A DNA stretch of 64,000 nt, from the NCBI RefSeq assembly GCF_009389715.1, contig NC_052404.1:7214745-7278744 (forward strand). Direction: 5' to 3'. The stretch's first letter is position 1; every line of letters begins with the position of its first letter. The notes under the pieces were generated by a model. The model was not told where the DNA came from. It was given only the letters and a program-made list of their open reading frames with translations, and ran no database searches. The stretch is from Phoenix dactylifera (Eukaryota > Streptophyta > Magnoliopsida > Arecales > Arecaceae). The translations under genes and the position numbers were made by a program. Of this stretch, positions 11,849-22,400 are shown one piece after another.

Positions 11849-12709
11849 TTAAAGTTGGACATTTAATGATTTCATTCCCACCAAAGATTTCCAATAATCT
11901 TTGTTATATTGAACTATATTACATTGACATTCTTTTCTTGATCTTATTTGTTCTTCTGCTGATGAAGATATAACTTCATTGATCTCATCTTCCGATGAAC
12001 TTGAATAGTTACTATCTTCTTCTGAAGATGAATTTATCATAAGTTTCATTAACTGATTTTTCAGATTTTCATCTACTTCTAAGGAATCAATTTTCCTTCT
12101 CATTGAACATCGATTAGCATAATGTCCAAATCTACCACACCTATAACATTTAGGATCTTCTTTAATAATCCTTTTTTTCTTCTTTTTCTTAACAGCCTGT
12201 TTTTCTTGCTGTTGTTGCTTTTTCTTAAAGTACCTTCTTTGTTTATATGCTTTATACTCTTTACGAGGCGTTTTGTGTACATATTTTTTGTACTTTCTTT
12301 TCTTTTTCTTAGATCCTTCTGGTTTTTCTTGCATGTCATATGCAAACTGGTGACAGAAATCACCTAATTGGTGTTTTTCTGTTTGTGATTGTTTCTTAAT
12401 TTGTTTTTTAAGCTTTAGATCATTGCATATATTTAAACCTTCTTGAACACATACTCCAATGATCTGTCCATAAGTGTAGTGGTCATAGTTGATGTTTATT
12501 CCACCTTGTCTATCTCTTAAAGTCTTTTTGACTCTTGCAGCAAATAAATATGGTAATCCATCTATAAATTTAGATTTCCATAATTCAGTATTAGGATCAC
12601 CTACTTGGAATACTCTAGTCATAAAGGTATCTTTATACCATCTAAAATGTGTTAAAGTTGGACATTTTAGGTTAAGTAAAATATCTTTATACCATCTAAG
12701 AAAAGATCT
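11849..12709 (-). pseudogene. Endogenous caulimovirid (pararetrovirus) coat-protein fragment
   Basis: A continuous minus-strand frame covers this segment. It has the layout of the C-terminal coat protein region of Caulimoviridae: a conserved segment with Trp-Lys and an 'IDGLP' word, a 'TYGQ' region, a long Lys/Arg-rich basic tract, a CCHC zinc knuckle (C-x2-C-x4-H-x4-C, near 12110-12150), then an acidic Ser/Glu tail. There is no movement protein, protease, reverse transcriptase or RNase H, so it is only a fragment. The frame at both ends runs into the host element and is not viral there. A short internal duplication (repeat of 'atctttataccatctaa' near 12630 and 12684) disturbs the upstream end. 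A Ty3/Gypsy gag is the alternative, but the basic tract before the knuckle and the acidic tail favour a caulimovirid. It cannot make virus. Confidence 0.75.
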
Positions 12710-12960
12710 GTTCGGTTGAGGGTTGCCGAACAGAAGGCTTCTGTTCGGCACTGTTCAGCCGAACAGAAGTCTTTTGTTCGGCGATCCAGTGCCGAACGGA
12801 GCACGAACCGTGAAAAAAAAAATTTCGGGAGAAGCCGGCGAGGTGGTTCCGGGAGAAGCCGGCGAGGTGGTCGGAGATCGGGAGAATGCCGGCGACGAGA
12901 GGGAGAAGGGGGAACGGGGGAGGAGGGGTTTAAGGGGGGTTTGAGGGGTGTTTTTTTTTT
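12710..12960. repeat. 250-bp direct repeat, right copy, with palindrome array B
   Basis: Right-hand copy of 11597-11846. The first ~94 bases are palindromes on the CCGAACAGAAG core, followed by the GC-rich block with the doubled 'gagaagccggcgaggtggt' word. Confidence 0.9.
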
Positions 12961-13220
12961 TTTCTTTTCAAAACGAAACGGAGGAGGAGGAGGGGGGGGG
13001 GGGGGTGTATGAGAAAATTTCAAGGGCAATATGGTAATTACACTAAAGGTTAGTTTGGGTATTTTTTTTTTGGTTTTTGGGGGTGTCCTGAGCAATAGGG
13101 GGGTGTATATAGAACTACCCCAGTAAATAAGTAAAAAAAACTTAATACCGAATTGAAATTGGCCCTCTTTCCCTCCAATTTTACCATCTTTGCCGCTGCC
13201 TCTACTCCCTGCCTCGGTGT

Positions 13221-13229
13221 CTATAAAAT
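13221..13229 (+). promoter_or_regulatory. Candidate TATA box of ALDH22A1
   Basis: ctataaaat lies about 240 bases before the ATG and just upstream of a 35-bp tandem duplication that would fall in the leader. It is about 100 bases after the end of the Mutator-like element. Confidence 0.55.
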
Positions 13230-13298
13230 CGCCGTCCTATTCGAGCGGTCTGAGACCAAGAGATCGCCGTCCTATTCGAGCGGTCTGAGACCAAGAGA
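13229..13298. repeat. Perfect 35-bp tandem duplication in the ALDH22A1 leader
   Basis: Two exact copies (13229-13263 and 13264-13298) of a 35-base unit starting tcgccgtcctattcgagcgg. The lack of any difference between copies points to a recent event. Confidence 0.95.
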
Positions 13299-13392
13299 AT
13301 AGAATAAAGGAAGCTAGCGACGGATGTGGCTCTTTTTATCCCTCTTTTTTAAATATCCTTTCCGTGATTTCCCGGTGCTCTCCACCAAAGCC

Positions 13393-13401
13393 AAACCCTA
13401 G
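13393..13401 (+). promoter_or_regulatory. Telo-box (AAACCCTAG) in ALDH22A1 leader
   Basis: aaaccctag matches the plant telo-box found in leaders of widely expressed genes. The RH24 gene has the reverse form tagggttt at 26378-26385, and FIP1 has aaccctaaccctag at 54715-54728. Confidence 0.5.
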
Positions 13402-13461
13402 GGTTTTTTGTACGTTCTCTTCAGATTCCAGATCTCCGGTGCTCACGTCCGAGCTCTGGAA

Positions 13462-16400
13462 ATGGCGTTCTGGTGGCCATTACTCGTCCTCGGGTTCGCC
13501 TTCGCGGTCTGCCGCTTCTTGCTCATTCTTATCCCCCCCAGCGTCCCCTCCATCGAAGTCGACGCCTCTGATGGTACTCTCGCTGTTCTTTTCCCCTGTT
13601 CTGCTCCTTTTGGCTTGTGTGTCTTTTTGTTGATTTCTTGGTCTTTTTGGGGAATTTTTGATGCCTAACGAGCTTAAACTCGCGGCAGTGTTGGAAGATG
13701 GGAGCCAGACCAAGGAGAACAGCTACATTTATGTGAGTAGCCCCTGAGTCTGCTTCTTTGTTTAATTTCTAGGGTTTCTTTTTTTGATCGCATCCCTGTT
13801 TGGTCTACTCGGTTGATCTTATAGCATTGCGTGCAGTTTTGAAGATTCTATGCTCTTTGACTTAAAATAGAACCATTAGATAGCAAATAGGAGAGGATCA
13901 GAACTGATTTTTGAGCTCTTTCTGAAGGAGGAAAATGAATTAAACTAGTAACGGTGACAATGTGGCTGTTAGCTGGTTCTTTGTCGGGAAATTTATGATC
14001 GGAGTATCAGGTTGTTGTTAACTGGTGTTGGTTCGCTTTGCATATTTAGGATATTGATCTCTCCGCTAGTGCTGGAATTTAGCTGTTGCGACGTCTATAA
14101 ATTTGTTGTTTGTTGTAATTATATGTTTTTGATCTTCTACGATTCAAATTTTGCGAACGTTCTGGGTTTTGTTGATAGGGTTTATATCTGGGAAGTATTA
14201 ATGCATCTGGAGCGGCTTACCCAAATATCAAGAATTTTGATTTCATTATTTGATTTGTTTTAGATTCCACGGAAGGGGAAAATGGCACAGACTGACAAGG
14301 TTCAGTGCTATGAGCCGGCGACGATGAAGTACCTTGGATATTTTCCAGCACTGACACCTGATGAGGTTAGTGACATTATTTTTTTAATTTATTGGTATTC
14401 ATAAGTTGATTTCATGAGCTTTACTTTCTAAGTTATATTTGTAGTTTGGATGGAGGTTAGAAACAGAATCGGAATAAGTTTGAAAAATTTCCATTACAAA
14501 AAAATCAACTGTAGAAGAGAATTACTCCTCATTTAAGCTTGTAGATGGATTTAATAAAGAAGCTGCACATTGCTTGGATTGGAACTGATCTCTCTCTCTC
14601 TCTCCCCCCCTCCTCTCTCTCTCTTTTTTGGAATCCTATTCCTTTTATTTTCTTGATTTCTCATTTATAATTATTTTCTGCTTCATCTTGCACAGATTCT
14701 CTGTTGAGGATAATTTAGAGGGCACTGTTACCTTCTTCACCTATAAGCATTCCATTTATTCATGGGCCATGAATTGGGTTTTCGCTATATCCATTTTTGT
14801 TCTAGGTGCAAATCAGATTTTCATTTGTCAGTTTAATGCTTTTTTATTAATAGAAAGCAACACTAAAGCACAGGTTATGTGCAATTATTTTCATCAAATG
14901 TTTGATTGCCATGGTAGTGTAACTGATAAGTGATGATAAGTATTGCAGGGGTATATATACGAAGAGAAGATTCTTGATGTCTTATTACAATTTGCCTTCT
15001 TGAGCTCATCAAGTTACATAAGGATGACTAGGAATATGTTTCCAGTCAGTTGTTTATTCTTGGTTGAGGGATTTATCAAAAAGGGAACTAACAATTACTT
15101 TGTTGCTTATTTATTGGGCATTTCCAGCAATGTTGTAAAGATGTTTTGCTTTATATGCATGGCATATATGGTGGGATAAGGCTTGGTCTCTATCAGGGGA
15201 CATGTTTGGTATTTGATGATAATCAAGGTTGTCTTTACCGTAGGCACATCGGTAAATTGATTAAGAGCTAAACATTATTCAAGCAATACTATCTTCAGCA
15301 AGGGTACAACCCACCAAAGTGAAGTTGCATCATGATGATTATCATAGCATCTCTCCAGCAACACTATTGTCAAAATTTCATTACCAGCAATTTCTTTTGT
15401 TGATCTATAATCTAGGAAAAAGGCTTTTGTGGATGATTTTTTTGATAAATCTTATGCAGTTTCTTTTGAACAACTATATATGTTTTTTTATTGGTGATGT
15501 TTAGGAACTGTTGGCCTGATACCGATAACACATATTATGGATATGGAAAATGATTAGTCATCCAATATGTAGCTCGTTATTCCAATGTGAAAATACATGG
15601 GCCTCATGATTGCAAGTTGCAGTTGGAAGAGTTATCAAGATCTAGATAAGCTAATATTCTCCTATGTATCTACTGAATATTATAACCTAGTTCTTTTTCT
15701 GTGTCATTAAAATATTAGAATATTAGATCTTTTGGCTTCACAGTCACCCTTTTCCTTGATTTTGAATATTTTGCTCAACTTTAGCACTTTATCTTTATTA
15801 AGAAGTGTGCTTGAAATTCGTTTGATTAGGTTAATGAGCATGTGGCACAAGCGAGGAAAGCTCAAAAGATATGGGTAAAGAGTAGCTTCAGGCAAAGACG
15901 TCAATTTCTGCGAATCCTTCTGAAATACATCATTGAACACCAGGAGCTTATATGCGAGTAAGGACTATAACAACATTCAGAATTCTTTTATTGTGGTTTG
16001 ATTTTAAATGTGCAGTTCAAGTGTCAGGGAGTTACAGATGGTACGTCCAGCCTTTAAGTTGCAATACTCTTCTTCAAAGAGAACTTTATAAAGATATTTT
16101 CGGGACTTCAACCTTTGAATGTTTTCTAAAATAATTGAGATTGCAGCAAGATTTTCCCTCCATGTTCTCAACTATTTGTTTTGGATCTCTGTGCCAACTG
16201 TTTTTCAGTGCCACAGCCTTCTTGGTCATTTGGGTTATGAATGCCTTCTTTAGCTTACAAATCAATGCGTTATCAACCATGCAGAAATCTGATTCTTGTT
16301 TATGTTATACAGGATATCTTCTCGGGATACAGGAAAAACAATGGTGGATGCTTCTTTGGGAGAGATCATGACAACATGTGAGAAGATCACTTGGCTTTTA

Positions 16401-19400
16401 GCAGAGGGCGAGAGGTGGCTAAAGCCTGAATACAGGTTCAGTGTAAAATCTGGTTACAATCAAAAGTGTATCTGTGGATTTTTTGTTGATAATTATCTGC
16501 TTCCAGTGTTACTACCTATTTGATGCATTACATACATGCGATAGTTAACATTGTTGAATTGAATTCTACATTAAATAATCTTTTTATGTTCTAAATAACC
16601 TGTTCCTGTGACTTCATTTTTGCAATTATGATTCGTTTCCACTAACTTACTGGCCTGAAATTAAGCTTTAATTCATAGGCCACCATTTAAATAATTACTT
16701 GAAAGTTATTTTAGGCTCAAAGCCAACACCATCTTAAAACTATTGGATATGAAGACCAAATGAAGATGGCCTACATCCATGTAATCTTTTTTTTTTGTTT
16801 TTGTTTCTGAGGCATCATGGTAATTTGCTTATGAAATATGAAGAAATGGGTTGCGGACTGTTCTTTTACCAAGGTTGCATGGAGAGGATTGAAAGAATAC
16901 TTATCTGCTGCGAACTTACTTGAGAAATCCCAAAAATCCTGCTGAGAAGACTTTAAGATTCTGCTAAAAGGGGTGAAGTTAAAGTCCAGTTCAGGTATCC
17001 TTCCACCGAAGGAACATTCCTCTGGTGAAGAGCATGAGCGGGTGAGCTCCACCTCTTCCTCTACCTTAGGCGGGAGCGCGACCTGCTCCCCGGTCCCATG
17101 GTGCTCTTTCTTACCGTTAGCGCCCCGTTAGTGTGGCTTCATTCAGCAGCGGATAGAAAGGCAGGCTAGCTGGCAGCATCGAATCATGGGCTCTCAACCC
17201 CTCCCCTTTCATGAAATAGGTTTATTCCATCAAAGATCCAACATAGGCAAAGTCTACGGGAGATGTTTCAACAACATGTGCATCATAAAAAAACACACTT
17301 TCCAGAAGCACACTGGTCAAAAATAACAGAGTCCGACTCAAGTGAATGAGTGAAAGGCGTGGCAAGAGAGCGAGTTCGACTCGCTCTAAGGTGAAAAGAA
17401 GAAATCGAAAAGCAGTTCTGTTGTCTGGTTGTCCCCTTTCTCAGGATAGAACAAGACCTTCTCCCATATTCAATTGGTCACCAGAATCAAGGAATGCGCG
17501 TGAACAAAGAACTTGATCGAGAAGGCCTCGGGGCTACCTTTCCTTCAGGCATTCCTAATCTCTCCCATAACAGCCCACCATTCTTCGCAGCAGATAAGTT
17601 GAATTTGCTGATCCAAGACAAATGCTTAAATGAAAAATGAATAAAAGAAAGGATATAGGTGAATCTGAACTCTATAAATTAACTATAATTAGATCTTCAA
17701 GAATCAATTTGGACGACCTAACATTATCCCTACCTAATAGGCTATTGTTGCACTGGAAGGAAACCTAAATTTAATGCTCATGTTGAATAAATCTATGCAT
17801 GTATACACATAAACATAGACCAGAGATCATTTTCCTTGCAGTTTCATTCAAATGGAGAAATATTTGCTATCTCAAAAGTAATATGGAATTGGTGCATTTC
17901 TTTACAATTGTGTCAACCTTCAGATGGATAAATATTATAACAGTCTTTACTGTCACATGTATGTTTTTTGGGACAATGAGAAGAAATGGCAGTATGATGT
18001 GATAATGGTGTCTGGCTAAGTATTATGGATATCTATGATAAATTTGCTATCATTACAATAGTTCTAACAGTAGTTCTGCCTTTCCAACACTAGGACTGCA
18101 TATGTTTTCTACTTATCAAGATTGATGCTAGACTTGTACAATATAGATGCCATCTCTATACAAATCATGAAACTATTTTCTGAACTTATAATAGTACAAC
18201 TGTATAATACTTCTGATGGCAGTTCATATCTGAACAAGAAAATAATATCATGGTTTTGATTTTGGATATTGATCTTCAATGGCTGTGTTGAAACTAAATG
18301 TGCATTTTCATGCAATTGTACCTACAAGAAAGATCATAGTATGTTAAAAATATTCATGCATTTGGTCATCTTTGACTTTGTGCTTTGATTTGCTTACCTT
18401 CTGCTTTGTTTATTAATAATGCTAGATTTACAACGACATGAACACATGCACACATGCAAAAGAAAGAAAGAAAGAAAAAAGTTGCATGCATACAACATGT
18501 AATTAGATTTGTGTGGGATCTACCTAACTGGTTAGTGACCTGCTGTAGGCGTCTGACATGTGCATGACATTTGCTGATGTTTTGTGTCCACTCTGCCCAT
18601 ATATCTAGAATGCCTTTTTTTTCTTGTATTGAATGTCATATACAGTTCATCATGGGAGGCATCATGAGAATAAGATTCTAGATGCCAAGACTAGTTTCTC
18701 TACAACATGCAATTATATTAAATGTGGGACCCACCTAACTGGTTAGGACCTGTTGTAGATATTGTGGCATGTGCATGACATTTGCTGTTGTTTTCTAACT
18801 GCATCTGCGTGTGCACACACACACATATAGCACATTGTTTATTTCTTATATGTAATGTCATACTATTTATCAAGGGAGTCATAATGGAAATAAGATTTTA
18901 GATGTCATATACTGTTTTGTGCCACATATCTATCGGGAAGCGAATAGCACGGTAGATTGGGTGGCATCATTTGTTGTGGATCATTTTGGCGGTAGGACTG
19001 GGACGAATACTAGTGGTCTCTCGATGTAGTTTCATTACATTTTATTTTCTAATTCTGTTGGATGTATTCACATTAGATTTGTGTAATCCGTCTGGTTTAT
19101 CAAAAAAAAAAAGATTCTAGATGCCAAGATTATGGATAGTTTCTTTCTCTGTTCTCAGCCGTAGAATGAGCTCTTGAATTTGCAGGATAAGTAAATGTGT
19201 TTGAATTTATTAATTTTTTAAGTCTTACTTCAAACTTCACTGGTGTCTAGATCTTCTGGGAGATCGATGCTACACAAGAGAGCAAAAGTGGAATTTTATC
19301 CTCTAGGAGTAATTGGGGCAATTGTGTCCTGGAATTATCCCTTCCACAATGTTTTCAACCCAATGCTAGCTGCAGTCTTTTCAGGAAATGCTGCAGTTAT

Positions 19401-22400
19401 AAAGGTATCCTACTTCAATTAGGATTTGGTTCAGTTTTTTCCTGATTAAAGTTAGTATCTCATGAAACTACTGCATATCTATGTGTATAAAGGGAATTCC
19501 TAGGAACTATGTCGTTTTTTATTATGCACTTATGCTGGGAGATGCTTTACCTTGGGAAATTAGCCCACTTTTTTCTGTTTTATGAACTATTGTTCTGCCG
19601 CTGAACACATGTAATAAAATTTGGTATGCAAGATATCTGTGCTTGATTTGTTCTTGAGAGGGCATGTAGCATGTGGAAGTTCAGAAACCAGCTTATCTCA
19701 AATCCTGGACCTTATCATAGGAAGTTGTGTTAAAAAAATTACCTATATGAATTCTAAATTTAAGAAAGCACCAAAGAATCAACATTGTAGAATGTCTTTT
19801 TTTTAAAGAGAAATATACCCTATTTAAGCAGACATTGTTCATTGGAGTGCTGGGGTTTTTGAGATACTTATTTGAGAGTATGTGTATCATGCTGCATCTG
19901 GGATAGCTAATAATGTACATAAAACAGAGAAAATTGGCTTGTCTTTGGCCTTGTTGAAATTAAAAAGATCAATTTGGCGAGGCTTTTGCAATGATACCCT
20001 GCCTGCTGGAGATGATAACCCTGTCCAGTCAACAATGTGTCTTCCCTTTGATGCACTTGAGAGGGATAGTAAAGTCACCTTTAGTGTTTGGAATTGATCT
20101 TTTGCATTGAAATGAGACGAATTTCTGTCTAATTTCAGTTACTCATTGTTGGGTTGGTCCTGCATGTTTGGGCCTATTACTGGTGGTTTATTCTGAGCCA
20201 ACAACTTGGCAGTGCATGTTAGAATTGGGTAGATTCAGATCAGTCTAGTCCCTGCTCATGCAGAAACTTCAATGCAGATGGCACATTTACCGGTAGTTTT
20301 ATTATTTCTGTTTATGCGACTGTATTGAAGTAACGATGTAATAATATCTTTGTTATGAATTACATTGATTCATATCCTGCAAAGTAGGCATTAAAATCTG
20401 GACCATTAAGGGCACATTTGTAATTTTTGATCATGACCTCTTATCTGACCGAATGTCATTTTTTTAATAGGTTTCAGAGCATGCAAGTTGGTCTGGGTGC
20501 TTTTATTTCCGAATCATTCAAGCAGCTCTTGCAGCTGTAGGAGCGCCAGATAATTTGGTTCACATAATAACAGGGTATACATAGACTTTCAAAGTTCATG
20601 TTTGTTCTGCAATCGAATTATTAGAGAATTTGATTTTGATACTATAGTTTTTCTTTTCCTTGGCAGATTTGCAGAAACAGGACAGGCTCTTGTATCTTCA
20701 GTTGACAAAATCATTTTTGTTGGATCACCTGGAGTGGGCAAGATGGTATTGCTTGCATGATATCCTGGCTAGTTGCCTAGTTGTTAATCTCCTTTAATTA
20801 TCTGACATGTTGCTGAATCCTTGAGTTTACCAATCCTTCCTTCAAAATTACGTTGTGATGTGCAAAGTTTCTATATATTCAGTTCTGATCATTGTTTTTT
20901 GATAATAAGGTAATGGCATTCTCATCATGCTGTTGCAGTTCTCAAAAATAACCAATTTTAGAGTTCTATGAGGGTGGAAAATATATTTTTCTGTAGGCAA
21001 ACTTTTGCAACCTATTCTAATTGACAAACTGTGGAGTTTAAGTGGAGGGTATCACACTTCATCTTTACAAGTATTTGATTCCATTTCTTTTCCCCTTAGT
21101 TTCAGAATCACTGAACTCATCTAGTCCTAACCTAGCTAAAATAGGGGAAGAGCTTCAAGGGTGCTAATACCTAGTTTTAGTAGTTGCTCATATTTCAGGA
21201 TCCATTGGGGAAGGGTTATAAGATATTTTGACAACGAATAATATAAGACTTAAATATAGATTAATCACACTAATTTAACCCAGGTATATGGGTTTGGGCT
21301 TAATAGGTTAAGGGCTCTGGAATGCCATGAGTGGTCACTATTATGAACTGTTGATTTGTTCACCTTAAATTTCCTATTGATATCTTTATTCGCTGGATTT
21401 TTCATATTTATATTTTCATATATTACAGATCATGCAAAAAGCTGCAGAGAATTTGATACCTGTCACCCTGGAGCTTGGTGGAAAAGATGCATTTATTGTG
21501 TGCGAGGATGTAGATGTACCTCATGTATGGAAATCTCTTTCTTGTTATACTATTATATATCTGCTGCATTCTATTGGATTTCTTCTCTTTTAAAATAAAA
21601 AATGTATTAGTTTTTGTTATGTGAAGGATCCTTTGTAGAGTGCCATTGATCTGTTGCTTGATATATTTTTTTCCCTTTTGTAGGTAGTGCAAGTTGCAAT
21701 TAGAGGCGCTCTCCAGTCTAGTGGACAGAACTGTGCTGGTGCTGAAAGATTCTATGTTCACAAAGATATCTATTCTACTTTTGTTGCTCAAATAGTCAAA
21801 CTTGTTAAATCTATTTCTGTTGTAAGTACATCGATCTAGCTCAGCTGATGTTAAAATGTTCTATATCATAAATTAAAGTTCTAAAGATGTCCTGTAATAC
21901 TGCAAGTCAAACCACTGTATACTAACATGAAATGTTAGTCAAGAATTGAAGACGTCAATGTATTTATTAACAAAATTCTTGAGATAGATGACTGTTAGGC
22001 ACTATGTATGTTTATTAATGCTTTCTAATAACGACTGCATTCCTTTTTATTTGGGTATAAAAGAGCTAAAACCTCAGTTACAAGCATTCAACATTTCCAA
22101 TAACACCTACATTCCTACAGCAGTAATTTACCACAAAAATATTGTACATTGGTTTGTTTCTGGAATGGTTAATGAAGAAGTTAGTGGTATGAGGAAATCA
22201 GAGACATCTTTTCATCTACTTAAATGAGTTATCATGATTTTAGTGAACTTCAATTTGAATAAGCTATTATTTTCTTTTGCTTCTTTTTTTCAGATGTTTA
22301 TACCGGTACAAATTGAGTTACAAGGGTGTAATTTGTGATTAAATTTTATGTCGTACTCTTGCGACAACAAGATTTTAACCATTTTTTGCGGTTTCAGAAT

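Larger units (their letters stand above)
11151..13120. mobile_element. Mutator-like element (non-autonomous) carrying viral cargo
   Basis: Terminal inverted repeats of about 50-60 bp: the left end begins gggtggttctatatacaccc, and the right end is its inverse with one early difference (gggtagttct). Both continue into tattgctcaggacaccccc. The perfect 9-bp target duplication cagtaaata (11142-11150 and 13121-13129) is diagnostic of Mutator-like transposition. There is no transposase. Inside, in order: C-rich subterminal region; a hairpin of about 150-bp arms (11379-11535 and 11655-11808) around a palindrome array; a pararetroviral fragment (11849-12709); and a 250-bp direct copy (12710-12960) of the right half of the hairpin (11597-11846). 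The element ends about 100 bp before the TATA box of ALDH22A1. A sister copy lies at 54954-55778. Confidence 0.9.

Noticed and set aside
11222..11894. Overlapping frames of 90-138 codons on both strands with repeated NRSLLFG / AEQKASVR words
   Set aside because: They are translations of palindromic repeats: every frame has a mirror on the other strand. Not proteins.
11597..12960. LTR retrotransposon with 250-bp LTRs
   Set aside because: No TG...CA ends, primer site, polypurine tract or polymerase; the target duplication surrounds the larger element instead.
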